A DNA stretch of 64,000 nucleotides from an uncultured Bacteroidales bacterium (GCA_947290775.1 CAMYPM010000002.1:62001-126000); one strand, 5' to 3'. Positions 42,079-50,850 are shown, counted from the stretch's first letter. Notes: generated by a model from the sequence alone, not told the origin. Numbers and translations: made by a program.

Positions 42079-43202
42079 TAATAGATTCGTTGCGCTGCCC
42101 CCATAGCTGCATTCTTTTTCCCGAGCGTTACACGCACTTGCTCATATCCTTTGCGTATCTCTTCGGCATGGGCAGGCTGTAGTATCTTTGTTAGTTCCTT
42201 ATGGATGCGTTGTACAGTAGCGTCAGCAGCCAATAGCTCAGTGACCACTTCTCTACCGGCAATAAGATTTACCAAAGAGATATAAGGTACTTTAATAAGC
42301 TTATCGAATAGAATGTTCAATATTCTTTGCCCATTTATTCGGTAAATAACGACTTGAGGAGTACCAATGAGGGCTGTTTCAAGCGTTGCAGTACCCGAGG
42401 TAACCAAAGCTGCTTTCGAAGTCGCCAAGAGTGCATAGGTACTATTTCGCACTATGGATACATGGTCCGTTAGGTATGGGGTATAAAAAGAGTCCTCAAT
42501 ACCCGGAGCTGCCGCAATAACAAAGTGATAATCTGTGAAAGGAGCAGCGACCTCTGTCATGAGCTTAAGATTGCGACGTATCTCCTGCTTCCTACTACCG
42601 GGCAGCAGAGCTATAAGAGGTCTTTTCTCAGATATGGGTAGTTGATGTTGATTATTTGACCCAATGTGCCCATCTGTAGAGCAATATGGAGCAAGTTCCT
42701 CTACAGTAGGATTGCCTACATAGGTACATGGAATATTGTGATTTAAAAAGAAGGCTTCTTCAAATGGAAGGATAGAGAGCACTTCATGACAATACTTCCG
42801 CAATAGCTTTACTCTGTCTGTTTTCCAAGCCCATACTTTAGGAGCTATATAGTAGAAGCGTTTTGCTTCGGGTAGCGCCTTGTAGGCAAAGGATAAAATA
42901 TAGCGGAGATTAAAGCCGGATGAATCTATCGCAATCACCCGATCAGGAGCAAAACGAAGCATCGTGCGCTGTATTTCCTTGGCAGCGTGTCGGATCGATC
43001 TATAGTTCCTGATGACCGGACCGAATCCCATGTATGCGATTTTCTTGTAATGGAGTATAGGAGACGTACCGGCAGCCTTAGCCATTGCTTCTCCTCCCAT
43101 AAATGCGAATTCTGCTTCAGGGTCTAATTTCCTTAGGGCACTGATCAGCTCCCCGGCATGTAAGTCTCCGGATGCTTCACCCGCTACAAGAAAATAACGC
43201 AT
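42072..43202 (-). CDS. lpxB: Lipid-A-disaccharide synthase
   Basis: A 376-residue glycosyltransferase (GT19) that joins UDP-diacylglucosamine and lipid X to form the lipid A disaccharide. Signatures are the N-terminal LVAGEASGDLHAGELI, PEAEFAFMGGEAMAKAAGT, IDSSGFNLRY (catalytic Asp), YYIAPKVWAWKTDRV and the C-terminal VTSGTATLETALIGTP with VNLIAGREVVTELLA. It is a peripheral inner-membrane enzyme. Last gene of the glyS-FKBP-surE-lpxB cluster, eight bases after surE. The stop region overlaps the 3' end of xerD. Confidence 0.93.
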   Translation of the reverse strand: MRYFLVAGEASGDLHAGELISALRKLDPEAEFAFMGGEAMAKAAGTSPILHYKKIAYMGFGPVIRNYRSIRHAAKEIQRTMLRFAPDRVIAIDSSGFNLRYILSFAYKALPEAKRFYYIAPKVWAWKTDRVKLLRKYCHEVLSILPFEEAFFLNHNIPCTYVGNPTVEELAPYCSTDGHIGSNNQHQLPISEKRPLIALLPGSRKQEIRRNLKLMTEVAAPFTDYHFVIAAAPGIEDSFYTPYLTDHVSIVRNSTYALLATSKAALVTSGTATLETALIGTPQVVIYRINGQRILNILFDKLIKVPYISLVNLIAGREVVTELLAADATVQRIHKELTKILQPAHAEEIRKGYEQVRVTLGKKNAAMGAAQRIYYY

Positions 43203-43210
43203 AGGAACAG

Positions 43211-43996
43211 TCAGAAGATGGGCTTAATATGCTCCATCTTACCCCTCAATTCATTGAGATAACTATGATTAGTCATATCAATTTGGATAGGCGTCAGTGT
43301 AGCAAAACCCTCTCCCAAGAAGTCAAAGTCAGTAGCTTCGTCTTCTACCGTTTTCACTTGATGCCCAGTCATCCAATATACCCTACCCCCACGTCCATTT
43401 TCGCTTTCATGGTACTCATTCACAAACTTACCAACTGCTTGCTTGCATACTTTCATACCCTTCGGCTCCTCTAAAGGTAGATTAAGGCTGAGCATGGTAT
43501 GAATTGGTGTCGGGTTATGAAGCATCCAATCCGCAACAGCCCGAGCATAACCGGCTGCATAATGCATATTAGCCTCTTCACTATGATCATTAAGAGAAAC
43601 AGCCAGGGAGGGTATTCCTGCTATGGTTGCCTCTAAGGCAGCGCCTATTGTACCACTATAAAGTACACATACGCCATCGTTTCTTCCATGATTAATACCG
43701 GCCACTACTAAGTCGGGAAGTCTATCATTAAAGAGTACGTTGAGTGCTAATTTGATGCAGTCCGTTGGCGTTCCTGTAGTACGATAAAGGGAAAAGTTTG
43801 GTTCCTTAATTACTTGCTTAATCGTAAGGGGTACGATAGAAGTAATGGATGAGGAAGCGCCACTTCTCGGCCCATCAGGAGCCACTGCTATCACTTCTCC
43901 TAATGGGCGCAATGCTTCAATGAGGGCAGTTAAGCCGGGAGCGTGGATACCATCATCGTTGGAAATTAAGATCTTTGGAAGGTTAGGTTGGTTCAT
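43211..43996 (-). CDS. surE: 5'/3'-nucleotidase SurE
   Basis: A 261-residue metal-dependent phosphatase acting on nucleoside monophosphates. Metal ligands are in the N-terminal ILISNDDGIHAPGLTAL (two Asp), PDGPRSGASSSITS (Ser), VAGINHGRNDGVCVLYSGT (Asn) and the later AGIPSLAVS block. The C-terminal part (YWMTGHQVKTVEDEATDF) is typical. It lies ten bases after the FKBP gene and eight before lpxB, all on the minus strand. The surE-lpxB pair is a recurrent Bacteroidetes neighbourhood as far as I recall. Confidence 0.93.
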   Translation of the reverse strand: MNQPNLPKILISNDDGIHAPGLTALIEALRPLGEVIAVAPDGPRSGASSSITSIVPLTIKQVIKEPNFSLYRTTGTPTDCIKLALNVLFNDRLPDLVVAGINHGRNDGVCVLYSGTIGAALEATIAGIPSLAVSLNDHSEEANMHYAAGYARAVADWMLHNPTPIHTMLSLNLPLEEPKGMKVCKQAVGKFVNEYHESENGRGGRVYWMTGHQVKTVEDEATDFDFLGEGFATLTPIQIDMTNHSYLNELRGKMEHIKPIF

Positions 43997-44006
43997 ATTG
44001 AAATTT

Positions 44007-44528
44007 TTATGGAATATATTCAGGTATAATACTATCTAATTGTAGGTGAAAGCGGAGCGCTGAGTACCCTCTTACCGATGAAGTTGTGGATGATCCGTAA
44101 CCTAAGTACCAGGGAATTATAACCTCTGTTTCATCTCCTACTACCATATTTTGCAAAGCTATTCTAACCCCTAATATACAATCATTAGCTCCTCCTCTGT
44201 TGATAGCCATTGTGGCAGGTTTCTCGCTATCGAAGTTACTGTCTATCTCAGCTTTATTGCCGGCTAAGTAGGCACAGGAGTAATGGATTTGGATACGAGA
44301 TGTTTCAATCGGATTCACAGTACCGGTTCCATGCTTGAGATACTTCATGTACACAAAGGCAGTCGACCCATCTATAGATACAGCCTCGTACTCTTTATTA
44401 GAGGCAAAGTCTTCAAATGCCTTTTCGTTTTCTCTTCTCCATTCTTCAGTGGCATTGTAGCGTTCTTGGCAAGCCGTAAATGCGAACAGAGCAATGAGCG
44501 ATACGACTATTGTAGGGTAAGCTTTCAT
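44007..44528 (-). CDS. FKBP-type peptidyl-prolyl isomerase-like lipoprotein
   Basis: A 173-residue exported lipoprotein (MKAYPTIVVSLIALFAFTAC, Cys20). The domain is FKBP-like: SRIQIHYSCAYLAGNKAEID (the strand with the Y/F loop), LGVRIALQNMVVGDETEVII and PWYLGYGSSTTSSV, matching the G-x-x-VIPPxLGYG pattern of FKBP. Residues that line the active site are partly changed (NRGGANDCILG), so isomerase activity is uncertain. It overlaps the glyS stop by four bases (ATGA) and precedes surE. It probably assists folding in the periplasm. Confidence 0.78.
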   Translation of the reverse strand: MKAYPTIVVSLIALFAFTACQERYNATEEWRRENEKAFEDFASNKEYEAVSIDGSTAFVYMKYLKHGTGTVNPIETSRIQIHYSCAYLAGNKAEIDSNFDSEKPATMAINRGGANDCILGVRIALQNMVVGDETEVIIPWYLGYGSSTTSSVRGYSALRFHLQLDSIIPEYIP

Positions 44529-46072
44529 TGTGCTATTTGCTTAAGTAGGTTAGTCATATTGGTTTTTGCATCGATCACTTCAGTAAGCTGATCTATATTG
44601 ATGCGTTCTTGCGCCATAGTGTCGCGATCTCGTATAGTAACCGTATTGTCCTCCAGTGTTTGGTGATCTATCGTAATACAATAGGGTGTACCGATTGCGT
44701 CTTGGCGACGGTAACGTTTGCCTATAGAGTCCTTTTCGTCATACTGACAAGCGAAGTTGAAACGAAGCTTTTCTACTACGTTTCGCGCCTTTTCATCCAA
44801 TCCATCCTTGCGCACTAAAGGTAGTACAGCAAGTTTGACAGGTGCCAAGGCAGGGTGCAACTTAAGCACCACACGAGATTCTCCGTTGTCTGTAGCCTCC
44901 TCGCAATAAGCTCCACACATAACGCTTAAGAAAAGGCGGTCTACACCAATGGAAGTTTCAACCACATAGGGTATATAGCTTTCGTTCTTCACCGTATCGA
45001 AGTAGCGCATCTTCTTGCCGGAGAACTCTTCATGACGCGAAAGGTCGTAGTTTGTACGGCTATGAATACCCTCTACCTCCTTGAAGCCAAAAGGCATTTG
45101 GTATTCGATATCGGTAGCTGCATTGGCATAATGAGCCAGCTTTTCATGATCGTGATAGCGATACTTTTCATCGCCCAAGCCAATAGACTTGTGCCACTTC
45201 ATCCGCAAGTCCTTCCAATACTCAAACCATTTAAGCTCCTCTCCCGGTGCTACGAAGAATTGCATCTCCATTTGCTCGAACTCACGCATACGGAACACAA
45301 ATTGTCTCGCTACGATCTCATTACGGAAAGCCTTTCCTATCTGTGCAATACCGAAGGGAAGCTTCATACGACCGCTCTTCTGCACATTCAAGAAGTTTAC
45401 AAAGATCCCCTGAGCTGTTTCGGGACGCAGGTAAATACGCATACTACTGTCTGCGGTTGATCCCATTTCTGTGGAAAACATAAGGTTGAACTGACGAACT
45501 TCAGTCCAGTTTGTAGTTCCTGAGATAGGACAGACGATCTTCTTTTCAATGATCAGCTCCCGCAGTCGGGTAAGATCATTCTCCTCCATTGCTTTCGCAA
45601 AGTCATGGTGTAGAGCCTCGTACTCATCCAAGTAGCCTTTGACGCGTGCATTTGTCTCCCGATACATCTTTTCATCGAAGCTCTCTCCAAATCGTTTGCG
45701 TGCCTTTGCTATCTCTTTGTCTACTTTTCCTTCAAGTTTTGCCAGATAGTCCTCAATCAATACATCTGCCCGGTAACGTTTTTTAGAGTCTTTGTTATCG
45801 ATAAGAGGATCATTGAAAGCATCCACATGTCCCGAGGCTTGCCATATCTTTGGGTGCATAAAAATAGCACTGTCCAAACCCACGATATTCTCGTGTAGCA
45901 AGGTCATGCTCTTCCACCAATATTGCTTCAGGTTATTTTTTAATTCTACTCCGTATTGACCATAATCATATACGGCAGCCAAACCATCATAAATTTCCGA
46001 AGAAGGAAATACAAATCCGTACTCCTTACAATGTGAAACTATTTTTTTAAAGAGGTCTTCTTGTTGCTCCAT
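44525..46072 (-). CDS. glyS: Glycyl-tRNA synthetase (class II, single-chain)
   Basis: A 515-residue synthetase that charges tRNA-Gly. Class II motifs are seen: VFPSSEIYDGLAAVYDYG near the N-terminus (motif 1 region), MRIYLRPETAQGIFVNF (motif 2), GIAQIGKAFRNEIVARQFVF and the C-terminal ETSIGVDRLFLSVM (motif 3). The C-terminal anticodon-binding domain is of about 410-515 (LKLHPALAPVKLAVLPL, DAIGTPYCITIDHQTLEDNT). It is the single-chain form used by Bacteroidetes. A -7 box TATTTTTG lies about 75 bases upstream (46147-46154). Confidence 0.95.
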   Translation of the reverse strand: MEQQEDLFKKIVSHCKEYGFVFPSSEIYDGLAAVYDYGQYGVELKNNLKQYWWKSMTLLHENIVGLDSAIFMHPKIWQASGHVDAFNDPLIDNKDSKKRYRADVLIEDYLAKLEGKVDKEIAKARKRFGESFDEKMYRETNARVKGYLDEYEALHHDFAKAMEENDLTRLRELIIEKKIVCPISGTTNWTEVRQFNLMFSTEMGSTADSSMRIYLRPETAQGIFVNFLNVQKSGRMKLPFGIAQIGKAFRNEIVARQFVFRMREFEQMEMQFFVAPGEELKWFEYWKDLRMKWHKSIGLGDEKYRYHDHEKLAHYANAATDIEYQMPFGFKEVEGIHSRTNYDLSRHEEFSGKKMRYFDTVKNESYIPYVVETSIGVDRLFLSVMCGAYCEEATDNGESRVVLKLHPALAPVKLAVLPLVRKDGLDEKARNVVEKLRFNFACQYDEKDSIGKRYRRQDAIGTPYCITIDHQTLEDNTVTIRDRDTMAQERINIDQLTEVIDAKTNMTNLLKQIAQ

Positions 46073-46146
46073 AATCTATAATTCGTGTGCTATACCTATT
46101 CGAAGGGGCAAACCTCACCACGCAGGCATAGCGATGTATGTCTTTA

Positions 46147-46154
46147 CAAAAATA
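46147..46154 (-). promoter_or_regulatory. -7 box for glyS
   Basis: TATTTTTG in minus sense, 75 bases before the glyS ATG and 31 bases from the dnaA stop. -33 element not clear. Confidence 0.45.
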
Positions 46155-46184
46155 GTAAATTAAAGCAGATGTGGTACGAAGTGC

Positions 46185-47627
46185 TTACAGTAAGCACTCT
46201 TTCTCTATATCCCTGATTGTAGACTTCATCAGTCTATTTTGGTCCATTTGCTCTTCCACCACTTTGCAGGAGTGCAGTACGGTAGCATGGGTTCTTCCGC
46301 CTAACATTTGTCCAATGGCTGTGAGGGGCTCATCGGTGTACTTATGTGTGAGGTACATCACAATTTGTCGCGCCATCACAATTTCTTGCTTACGGCTTTT
46401 GCTACGCATCTCCTCTATTGTGATTCCCAAGCGGTCAGAAACAAGCGTAACAAAGCGATCCAGAGTAAGATCCGGCTCATCAATGCGTACATTGAGGCTT
46501 ATTATTTCTCGCGCAAACTTCAGGTTAATCTCTTTTACTCCCCTTGCTACTGAGTGTGCCAGCAGAGTGGATATAGTACCTTCCAAGGTACGCAGATTGC
46601 CCGTAACGCTCTTTGCTATGTAGTTGACTACATCCTCGCTGAGTCTGACCGACTCTCTCTCCATCTTTTGGTGTAGCACATTGCGCCTCAGTTCTTCATC
46701 GGGACGATCTATCTGTGTAGTGCAAGAGCCGGATATACGCGAAGCCAACCGCTCGTGCATACCCTGAAGGTCAACAGGTGGTTTATCGCAAGATAGCACA
46801 ATCTGCTTACCTAACTGAAAGAGGTGGTTGAAGATTTGGAAAAAAGCAATCTGTGTCTTCTCCTTTCCAATCAGTCCCTGTATGTCATCAATTAGGAGCA
46901 CATCTACCTGTTGGTAGAAGTGCGTAAAATCATCCGTCTTATGGTTGCAGGAAGCACTCGTGAACTGTTGCAGGAACGTGTCACTAGATATGTATAGCAC
47001 CCGCATTTCCGGATGAAGCTTGAGTATTTCCCAGCCAATGGCATTGATAAGATGAGTTTTCCCTACTCCGGGAGCTCCGTAAACGAAAAATGGATTATAA
47101 GTAAGCATTCCCGGCTTCTGGCTGATATGCTTTGCCAGTGTATAAGAGACCATATTTGAAGCGCTTTCGATGAAGGTATCGAAAGTGAAGTTTTCAATCA
47201 GGTTATGCTTCCACCCGATTGTGTTTGTCTTCACCGATGGCTGTACCTCTGTGCGTCCGGCATTCTCGGGATGCGAGAGCGTCGTAATGGAGCCACTATT
47301 ATCACGTCGTACACTGCTATCAATAGGGGCTATGTATCGGAGGCGCGCCGCCGGTCCCATAATCCGTGTCAATACATCGGCAAAGATATGCGAGAAGTTC
47401 TTTTCAATGTACTCAATGAAGAAATTAGAGGGGACACGTATGGTAAGGGTAGAATCTATGCAGCTGATGGGTTCAATAGGAAGAAACCAAGTATTGAATG
47501 CCTTCTCTTCCAAGCGTTGCTTGAATAATGAGAGGGCAGCACTCCATATTTCCTCATGAGAGAGCTGTACCGCTTCCCCACTACTAAATATTCCCCTGAT
47601 CGCCGCTGATCCTTCATCAAGTGCCAT
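46185..47627 (-). CDS. dnaA: Chromosomal replication initiator DnaA
   Basis: A 480-residue initiator protein. Domain I at the N-terminus has IWSAALSLFKQRLEEKAFNTW. The AAA+ domain has Walker A GAPGVGKTHLINAIG at about 188-202, Walker B VDVLLIDDIQGLIGK and sensor motifs near CDKPPVDLQGMHERLASRIS. The C-terminal domain IV binds DnaA boxes through the Trp-like helix: RQIVMYLTHKYTDEPLTAIG and LGGRTHATVLHSCKVVEEQM. Length and order are standard. The upstream promoter is a good match (see separate entry). No rpmH or dnaN neighbours are present in this window. Confidence 0.97.
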   Translation of the reverse strand: MALDEGSAAIRGIFSSGEAVQLSHEEIWSAALSLFKQRLEEKAFNTWFLPIEPISCIDSTLTIRVPSNFFIEYIEKNFSHIFADVLTRIMGPAARLRYIAPIDSSVRRDNSGSITTLSHPENAGRTEVQPSVKTNTIGWKHNLIENFTFDTFIESASNMVSYTLAKHISQKPGMLTYNPFFVYGAPGVGKTHLINAIGWEILKLHPEMRVLYISSDTFLQQFTSASCNHKTDDFTHFYQQVDVLLIDDIQGLIGKEKTQIAFFQIFNHLFQLGKQIVLSCDKPPVDLQGMHERLASRISGSCTTQIDRPDEELRRNVLHQKMERESVRLSEDVVNYIAKSVTGNLRTLEGTISTLLAHSVARGVKEINLKFAREIISLNVRIDEPDLTLDRFVTLVSDRLGITIEEMRSKSRKQEIVMARQIVMYLTHKYTDEPLTAIGQMLGGRTHATVLHSCKVVEEQMDQNRLMKSTIRDIEKECLL

Positions 47628-47748
47628 GATTCTTCTCTTTCTTCTCTTTTTCTTATCTTTCTCTTTGCTTCTTTTTCGTCAGAAACGGGTGTAAAAAGGG
47701 TTCTCCTATGAGACAAAACACTTTAGGAGGTTTCCCTATGTTGCAGTG

Positions 47749-47779
47749 CAAAGGTAACCCAAAGGGCAACGTTTCGCAA
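47749..47779 (-). promoter_or_regulatory. Promoter of dnaA
   Basis: In minus sense, TTG (47779-47777) then 20 bases then TACCTTTG (47756-47749). This predicts a leader of about 115 nt. Confidence 0.65.
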
Positions 47780-48061
47780 GAGCGACATTTCGTCCGATGT
47801 TTGTTACTTTATGGTTAAGAGTTTTGATTACAACAACTTCCGAAAATGAGTTATCAACATATCAGGCGATGTTTGCTAATCTACTGACAATGAGTCGGAA
47901 ACATCTATATTATTTTGTGAAACATAGCACTTTTAAACAGAACGTTTATCCGTAATTCATTCTTATCAAAGGCTCTTTGACTGTGAAACAACCTGAATGA
48001 TGCCCATAGGTCAAAGATTAAAATCATTCAAATCTTTTATTTGATCTATAGGACAAGAATA

Positions 48062-48093
48062 CGGTGACTCTAACGCTAAGGAAAGAGTCACCG
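48062..48093 (-). terminator. Terminator after metK
   Basis: A 10-bp perfect stem, CGGTGACTCT (48062-48071) with AGAGTCACCG (48084-48093), has a 12-nt loop and is followed in minus sense by TATTCTTG. It lies 33 bases beyond the metK stop. Confidence 0.75.
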
Positions 48094-48126
48094 CTCTACG
48101 GTTATTCATTATGGGGGGGTATATCC

Positions 48127-49410
48127 TTATAGTAGATGGCTACGCAGTAAATCTACGGCATCCAGCTTTTCCCAGGAGAATAGCTCTACTTCGCAATCAA
48201 CCGATTTGCCATCACTATATTCAAAATGCTTGGTCAGCGTACGCGGTGTACGCCCAAAGTGACCATAAGCAGCAGTCTCTCGATATATAGGGGTGCGAAG
48301 TTTGAGGTTTTGTTCAATGGCATACGGACGCAAATCAAATATTTCGCCTATTTTCTTTGCAATTTCCCCATCGTCGAAGCGTGTTTTATTGGTGCCGAAG
48401 GTGTTTACATAGATACTGATCGGCTCTGCAATACCAATGGCGTAAGCTAATTGTATAGATACCTCGTCTGCAATGCCTGCAGCAACTAAGTTCTTGGCAA
48501 TGTGTCTTGCCGCATAAGCTGCGGATCTATCCACTTTAGAGGGATCCTTACCGGAAAAGGCGCCTCCTCCATGTCCTGAACGCCCTCCGTATGTGTCCAC
48601 GATAACCTTTCGACCTGTCACACCGGCATCTCCGTATGGACCACCAATGACGAATTTACCTGTTGGATTAACCAGCAGCTTATAACCCTTTTCAAAGAGT
48701 GGGCGGTAGGCAGCTCCGTAAGAGTCAATTACGGGTGGAAGAATGTACTTTTCTATATCTTGTTGGATACGCATACGCATCTCCTCGTCCGCCTCTTGCT
48801 GCGCCTCTTTAGTGCTATCTTTAGGGCGAATAAATTCGTCATGCTGTGTAGATAGCACAATGGTATCAATGCGAATGGGATGATGCGCATCATCGTATTC
48901 TACGGTTACCTGACTTTTAGCATCAGGACGCAGATAAGGGAGTACACCCTCTTTTCTTGCTTTTGCCAATGTCTTGAGGAGCTCATTGCTCAAGTCGGTT
49001 GTGAGCGGCATATAATCGGGTGTCTCATTGGTGGCATAGCCAAACATGATTCCTTGGTCTCCGGCACCCTGCTCTTCAGGGGTAGCACGTATTACACCGC
49101 GGTGAATATCCGGGCTTTGTCCATGTATGGCACTTAATATACCACAACTATCCGCTGCAAAGCCGTATTCGCTTCTGGTATATCCTATTTCCCGTATAAT
49201 GCTGCGCGCTACACGATCATAATCCACATGTGCCGTTGAGCTGATTTCTCCGCCCAACATGAGTAGCCCTCTCGTGGTCAACGCTTCAAGCGCCACCTTA
49301 GACTCTGCATCGGCTGCTATGTAATGATCTAATAACGCATCGGCTATTTGGTCACAAACTTTGTCCGGATGTCCCTCTGAGACAGATTCAGACGTATAGA
49401 AATAACTCAT
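48127..49410 (-). CDS. metK: S-adenosylmethionine synthetase
   Basis: A 427-residue enzyme making S-adenosylmethionine from methionine and ATP. Signatures are the N-terminal YTSESVSEGHPDKVCDQIAD (ATP-binding His), GEISSTAHVDYDRVARSIIR, GIMFGYATNETPDYMPLTTD (methionine-binding), FVIGGPYGDAGVTGRKVIVD and GRSGHGGGAFSGKDPSKVDR (phosphate-binding Lys). The C-terminal part is complete (HFGRTPRTLTKHFEY). Cytosolic tetramer. It has a leader of about 260 nt with a possible SAM-riboswitch-like core, and a terminator downstream. Confidence 0.95.
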   Translation of the reverse strand: MSYFYTSESVSEGHPDKVCDQIADALLDHYIAADAESKVALEALTTRGLLMLGGEISSTAHVDYDRVARSIIREIGYTRSEYGFAADSCGILSAIHGQSPDIHRGVIRATPEEQGAGDQGIMFGYATNETPDYMPLTTDLSNELLKTLAKARKEGVLPYLRPDAKSQVTVEYDDAHHPIRIDTIVLSTQHDEFIRPKDSTKEAQQEADEEMRMRIQQDIEKYILPPVIDSYGAAYRPLFEKGYKLLVNPTGKFVIGGPYGDAGVTGRKVIVDTYGGRSGHGGGAFSGKDPSKVDRSAAYAARHIAKNLVAAGIADEVSIQLAYAIGIAEPISIYVNTFGTNKTRFDDGEIAKKIGEIFDLRPYAIEQNLKLRTPIYRETAAYGHFGRTPRTLTKHFEYSDGKSVDCEVELFSWEKLDAVDLLRSHLL

Positions 49411-49679
49411 ATCTACTCTCTATTTTTTTGTTTTACTTTTCTTAGAGAGGAAAGAAAGTGTTTTTGAGCTTGTCCCTCTTTACCGGTGAAACGCAGTGTA
49501 GTGAGCAGGCATTGAGGAAAATACTGTTGATACGCATCCAAACCAAATGATTTACTATCCAAACCATCAGTAGGGCGTGAGTTTTAGCAGTTTTTTCTGT
49601 GGTTGCAAGCTTCACAAATCCGTCCACACAGAGGAGAGCCAAGGAGATTTCAACAATCCTTCCATCTCTTCTCGTGTCG
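49411..49679 (-). promoter_or_regulatory. Long metK leader with possible SAM-riboswitch-like core
   Basis: About 260 nt separate the promoter from the metK ATG. In mRNA sense the segment around 49632-49581 reads like parts of a SAM-I aptamer: GTGGACGGA, then TGAAG and GCAACC, then an A-run and CTGCTAAAAC where the consensus has GGTGCTAA. A CTGTG/CACAG helix joins them. The canonical GGCCC/GG pair is replaced by TTT/AA, which would still pair. The flanking P1 stem is not clear. A long-range helix pairs ATTGTTGA with TCAACAGT further out. This is a hypothesis. Confidence 0.3.
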
Positions 49680-49709
49680 CAAAGGTACGAATTTTTGTTT
49701 AATATCAAA
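49680..49709 (-). promoter_or_regulatory. Promoter of metK
   Basis: In minus sense, TTTG (49709-49706) then 18 bases then TACCTTTG (49687-49680), the consensus Bacteroidetes spacing. It implies a leader of about 260 nt. Confidence 0.7.
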
Positions 49710-49801
49710 TTATATGAGCTATAACTAAGTATACCTATTACTTGTGATGTTTGTCAAATCTATAATATCACCTGTACAAGTCTTGCCGCAACGGCAAAAA
49801 A

Positions 49802-49912
49802 AGGTATAGATAATTCAATTGAAACATCTATACCTTTTGAGTAAAAGATCTGTATCTTTCGAATGAAAGGTAGTGATATTTTTCACCCGGCATCTGTACT
49901 TTCTGCAGTCAT
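49802..49912. repeat. 22-bp degenerate repeat array C (five units)
   Basis: Units at 49802-49823, 49824-49845, 49846-49867, 49868-49890 and 49891-49912 keep the 22-23 bp period. Unit 3 carries a CTTTCGAATGAAAG palindrome and unit 2 CTTTTGAGTAAAAG. The array lies between the Bax-inhibitor terminator and the metK promoter. Confidence 0.78.
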
Positions 49913-49971
49913 ACATTCTACTACTGCTGTGAAAAAGAAGTATATAGTTGAGGAGCTTTGAGAATAGAGAA

Positions 49972-50006
49972 AGGGGGGAAAGCTGCTTGCCACAACTTTC
50001 CCCCCT
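49972..50006 (-). terminator. Terminator after the Bax-inhibitor gene
   Basis: An 11-bp perfect stem, AGGGGGGAAAG (49972-49982) with CTTTCCCCCCT (49996-50006), has a 13-nt loop. It is followed by moderately T-rich sequence in minus sense and lies 62 bases past the stop. Confidence 0.78.
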
Positions 50007-50068
50007 ACTCGCTGCAATTCAATCTGGTAACTAAGTCATATTACTGCAAAAATCCATATAAGAGAGAC

Positions 50069-50836
50069 TTAGTCACTAACTCGACCAATAAAACGAAGAA
50101 GATACAGGAAGAGATTGATAAAGTCAAGGTAAAGAGATAAAGCACCCATGAGTGCTATCTTCTGAACGGATTCATTATCAAGTACTCCGTTGTAATTCTC
50201 CAAATCCTTCTTAATTCTATTCGTATCTACAGCCGTAAGGATCACAAAGAGCACCACCCCAATGAGAGAAATAATCAAATTAAGAATAGCCCCACCTACG
50301 ATCAAGTAGATGATACTGGCCAGGATGAGTCCTATGAGTCCCATCATCAGATACCTATAAAGAGGAAGTAAATCTCGCTTTACAGAGAACCCGACAAAAG
50401 CCATAACTCCAAACATGCCTGCTGTTACAAAAAAGGTAGTAGCGATTGATGTCATGGTATAGACAGCAAAGATCACGCTAAGGGTCACCCCATTTAGTAT
50501 CGAATAGCAAACCATCATTATAGTTGCCGTAGTAAAACTCATTTTATGAATTCGTGCCGACAAAACAAAGACTAACACCAACTCAGCAATGATGCACACC
50601 CACATACCTGCACCTTGTATTGCAAGGTAAAGAGGAGTATGCACGACCAGTAACGCAGTAAGAGCGGTTACTAACAATGCTCCGAACATCCACAAGAAGA
50701 CCCTATTAAAGATGGCACTCGTGGGCATAGCCGCATAATTGCGCTGTCCTATATTTTTTGAAGTGTATGTATCACCCACTCCACAAAGTGGAGGCGGTGT
50801 AGCCTGCTGGCGTCTATTATCAAAATTTTCTTCCAT
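50069..50836 (-). CDS. Bax inhibitor-1/YccA family membrane protein
   Basis: A 255-residue protein with about seven transmembrane helices (for example FLWMFGALLVTALTALLVV, AELVLVFVLSARI, ATTFFVTAGMFGVMAFVGF, LLPLYRYLMMGLIGLILASI, LIISLIGVVLFVILTAVD). The conserved C-terminal SLYLDFINLFLYLLRFIG is the hallmark. The family regulates membrane stress responses and calcium leakage in other organisms. The bacterial role is uncertain. It lies 14 bases after glmS, hence in one transcript, and is followed by a strong terminator. Confidence 0.88.
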   Translation of the reverse strand: MEENFDNRRQQATPPPLCGVGDTYTSKNIGQRNYAAMPTSAIFNRVFLWMFGALLVTALTALLVVHTPLYLAIQGAGMWVCIIAELVLVFVLSARIHKMSFTTATIMMVCYSILNGVTLSVIFAVYTMTSIATTFFVTAGMFGVMAFVGFSVKRDLLPLYRYLMMGLIGLILASIIYLIVGGAILNLIISLIGVVLFVILTAVDTNRIKKDLENYNGVLDNESVQKIALMGALSLYLDFINLFLYLLRFIGRVSD

Positions 50837-50850
50837 AATAATTATTTAGC

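Larger units (their letters stand above)
47628..48126. other. dnaA upstream region
   Basis: About 500 bases without a gene. It contains the dnaA promoter, the metK terminator at 48062-48093, a DnaA-box-like TTATCAACA (47851-47859) and weakly similar TTATCCGTA (47946-47954) and TTATCAAAG. It also holds a possible degenerate pair of the ACATCT repeat type (47901-47942). Origin activity is not shown. Confidence 0.4.

Noticed and set aside
45032-45460. 142-codon plus-strand frame inside glyS
   Set aside because: It is antisense to the conserved catalytic motifs of glycyl-tRNA synthetase, so it is a shadow.
46171-46623. 150-codon plus-strand frame opposite dnaA
   Set aside because: Antisense to DnaA domain IV; composition is typical of a shadow frame.
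47628-48126. Chromosome origin next to dnaA
   Set aside because: Only one good DnaA-box-like site and no AT-rich unwinding cluster stands out. Without genome-wide skew the call cannot be supported.
49442-49708. 88-codon minus-strand frame in the metK leader
   Set aside because: It starts upstream of the promoter -33 element, has no domain, and the interval is better explained as a leader.
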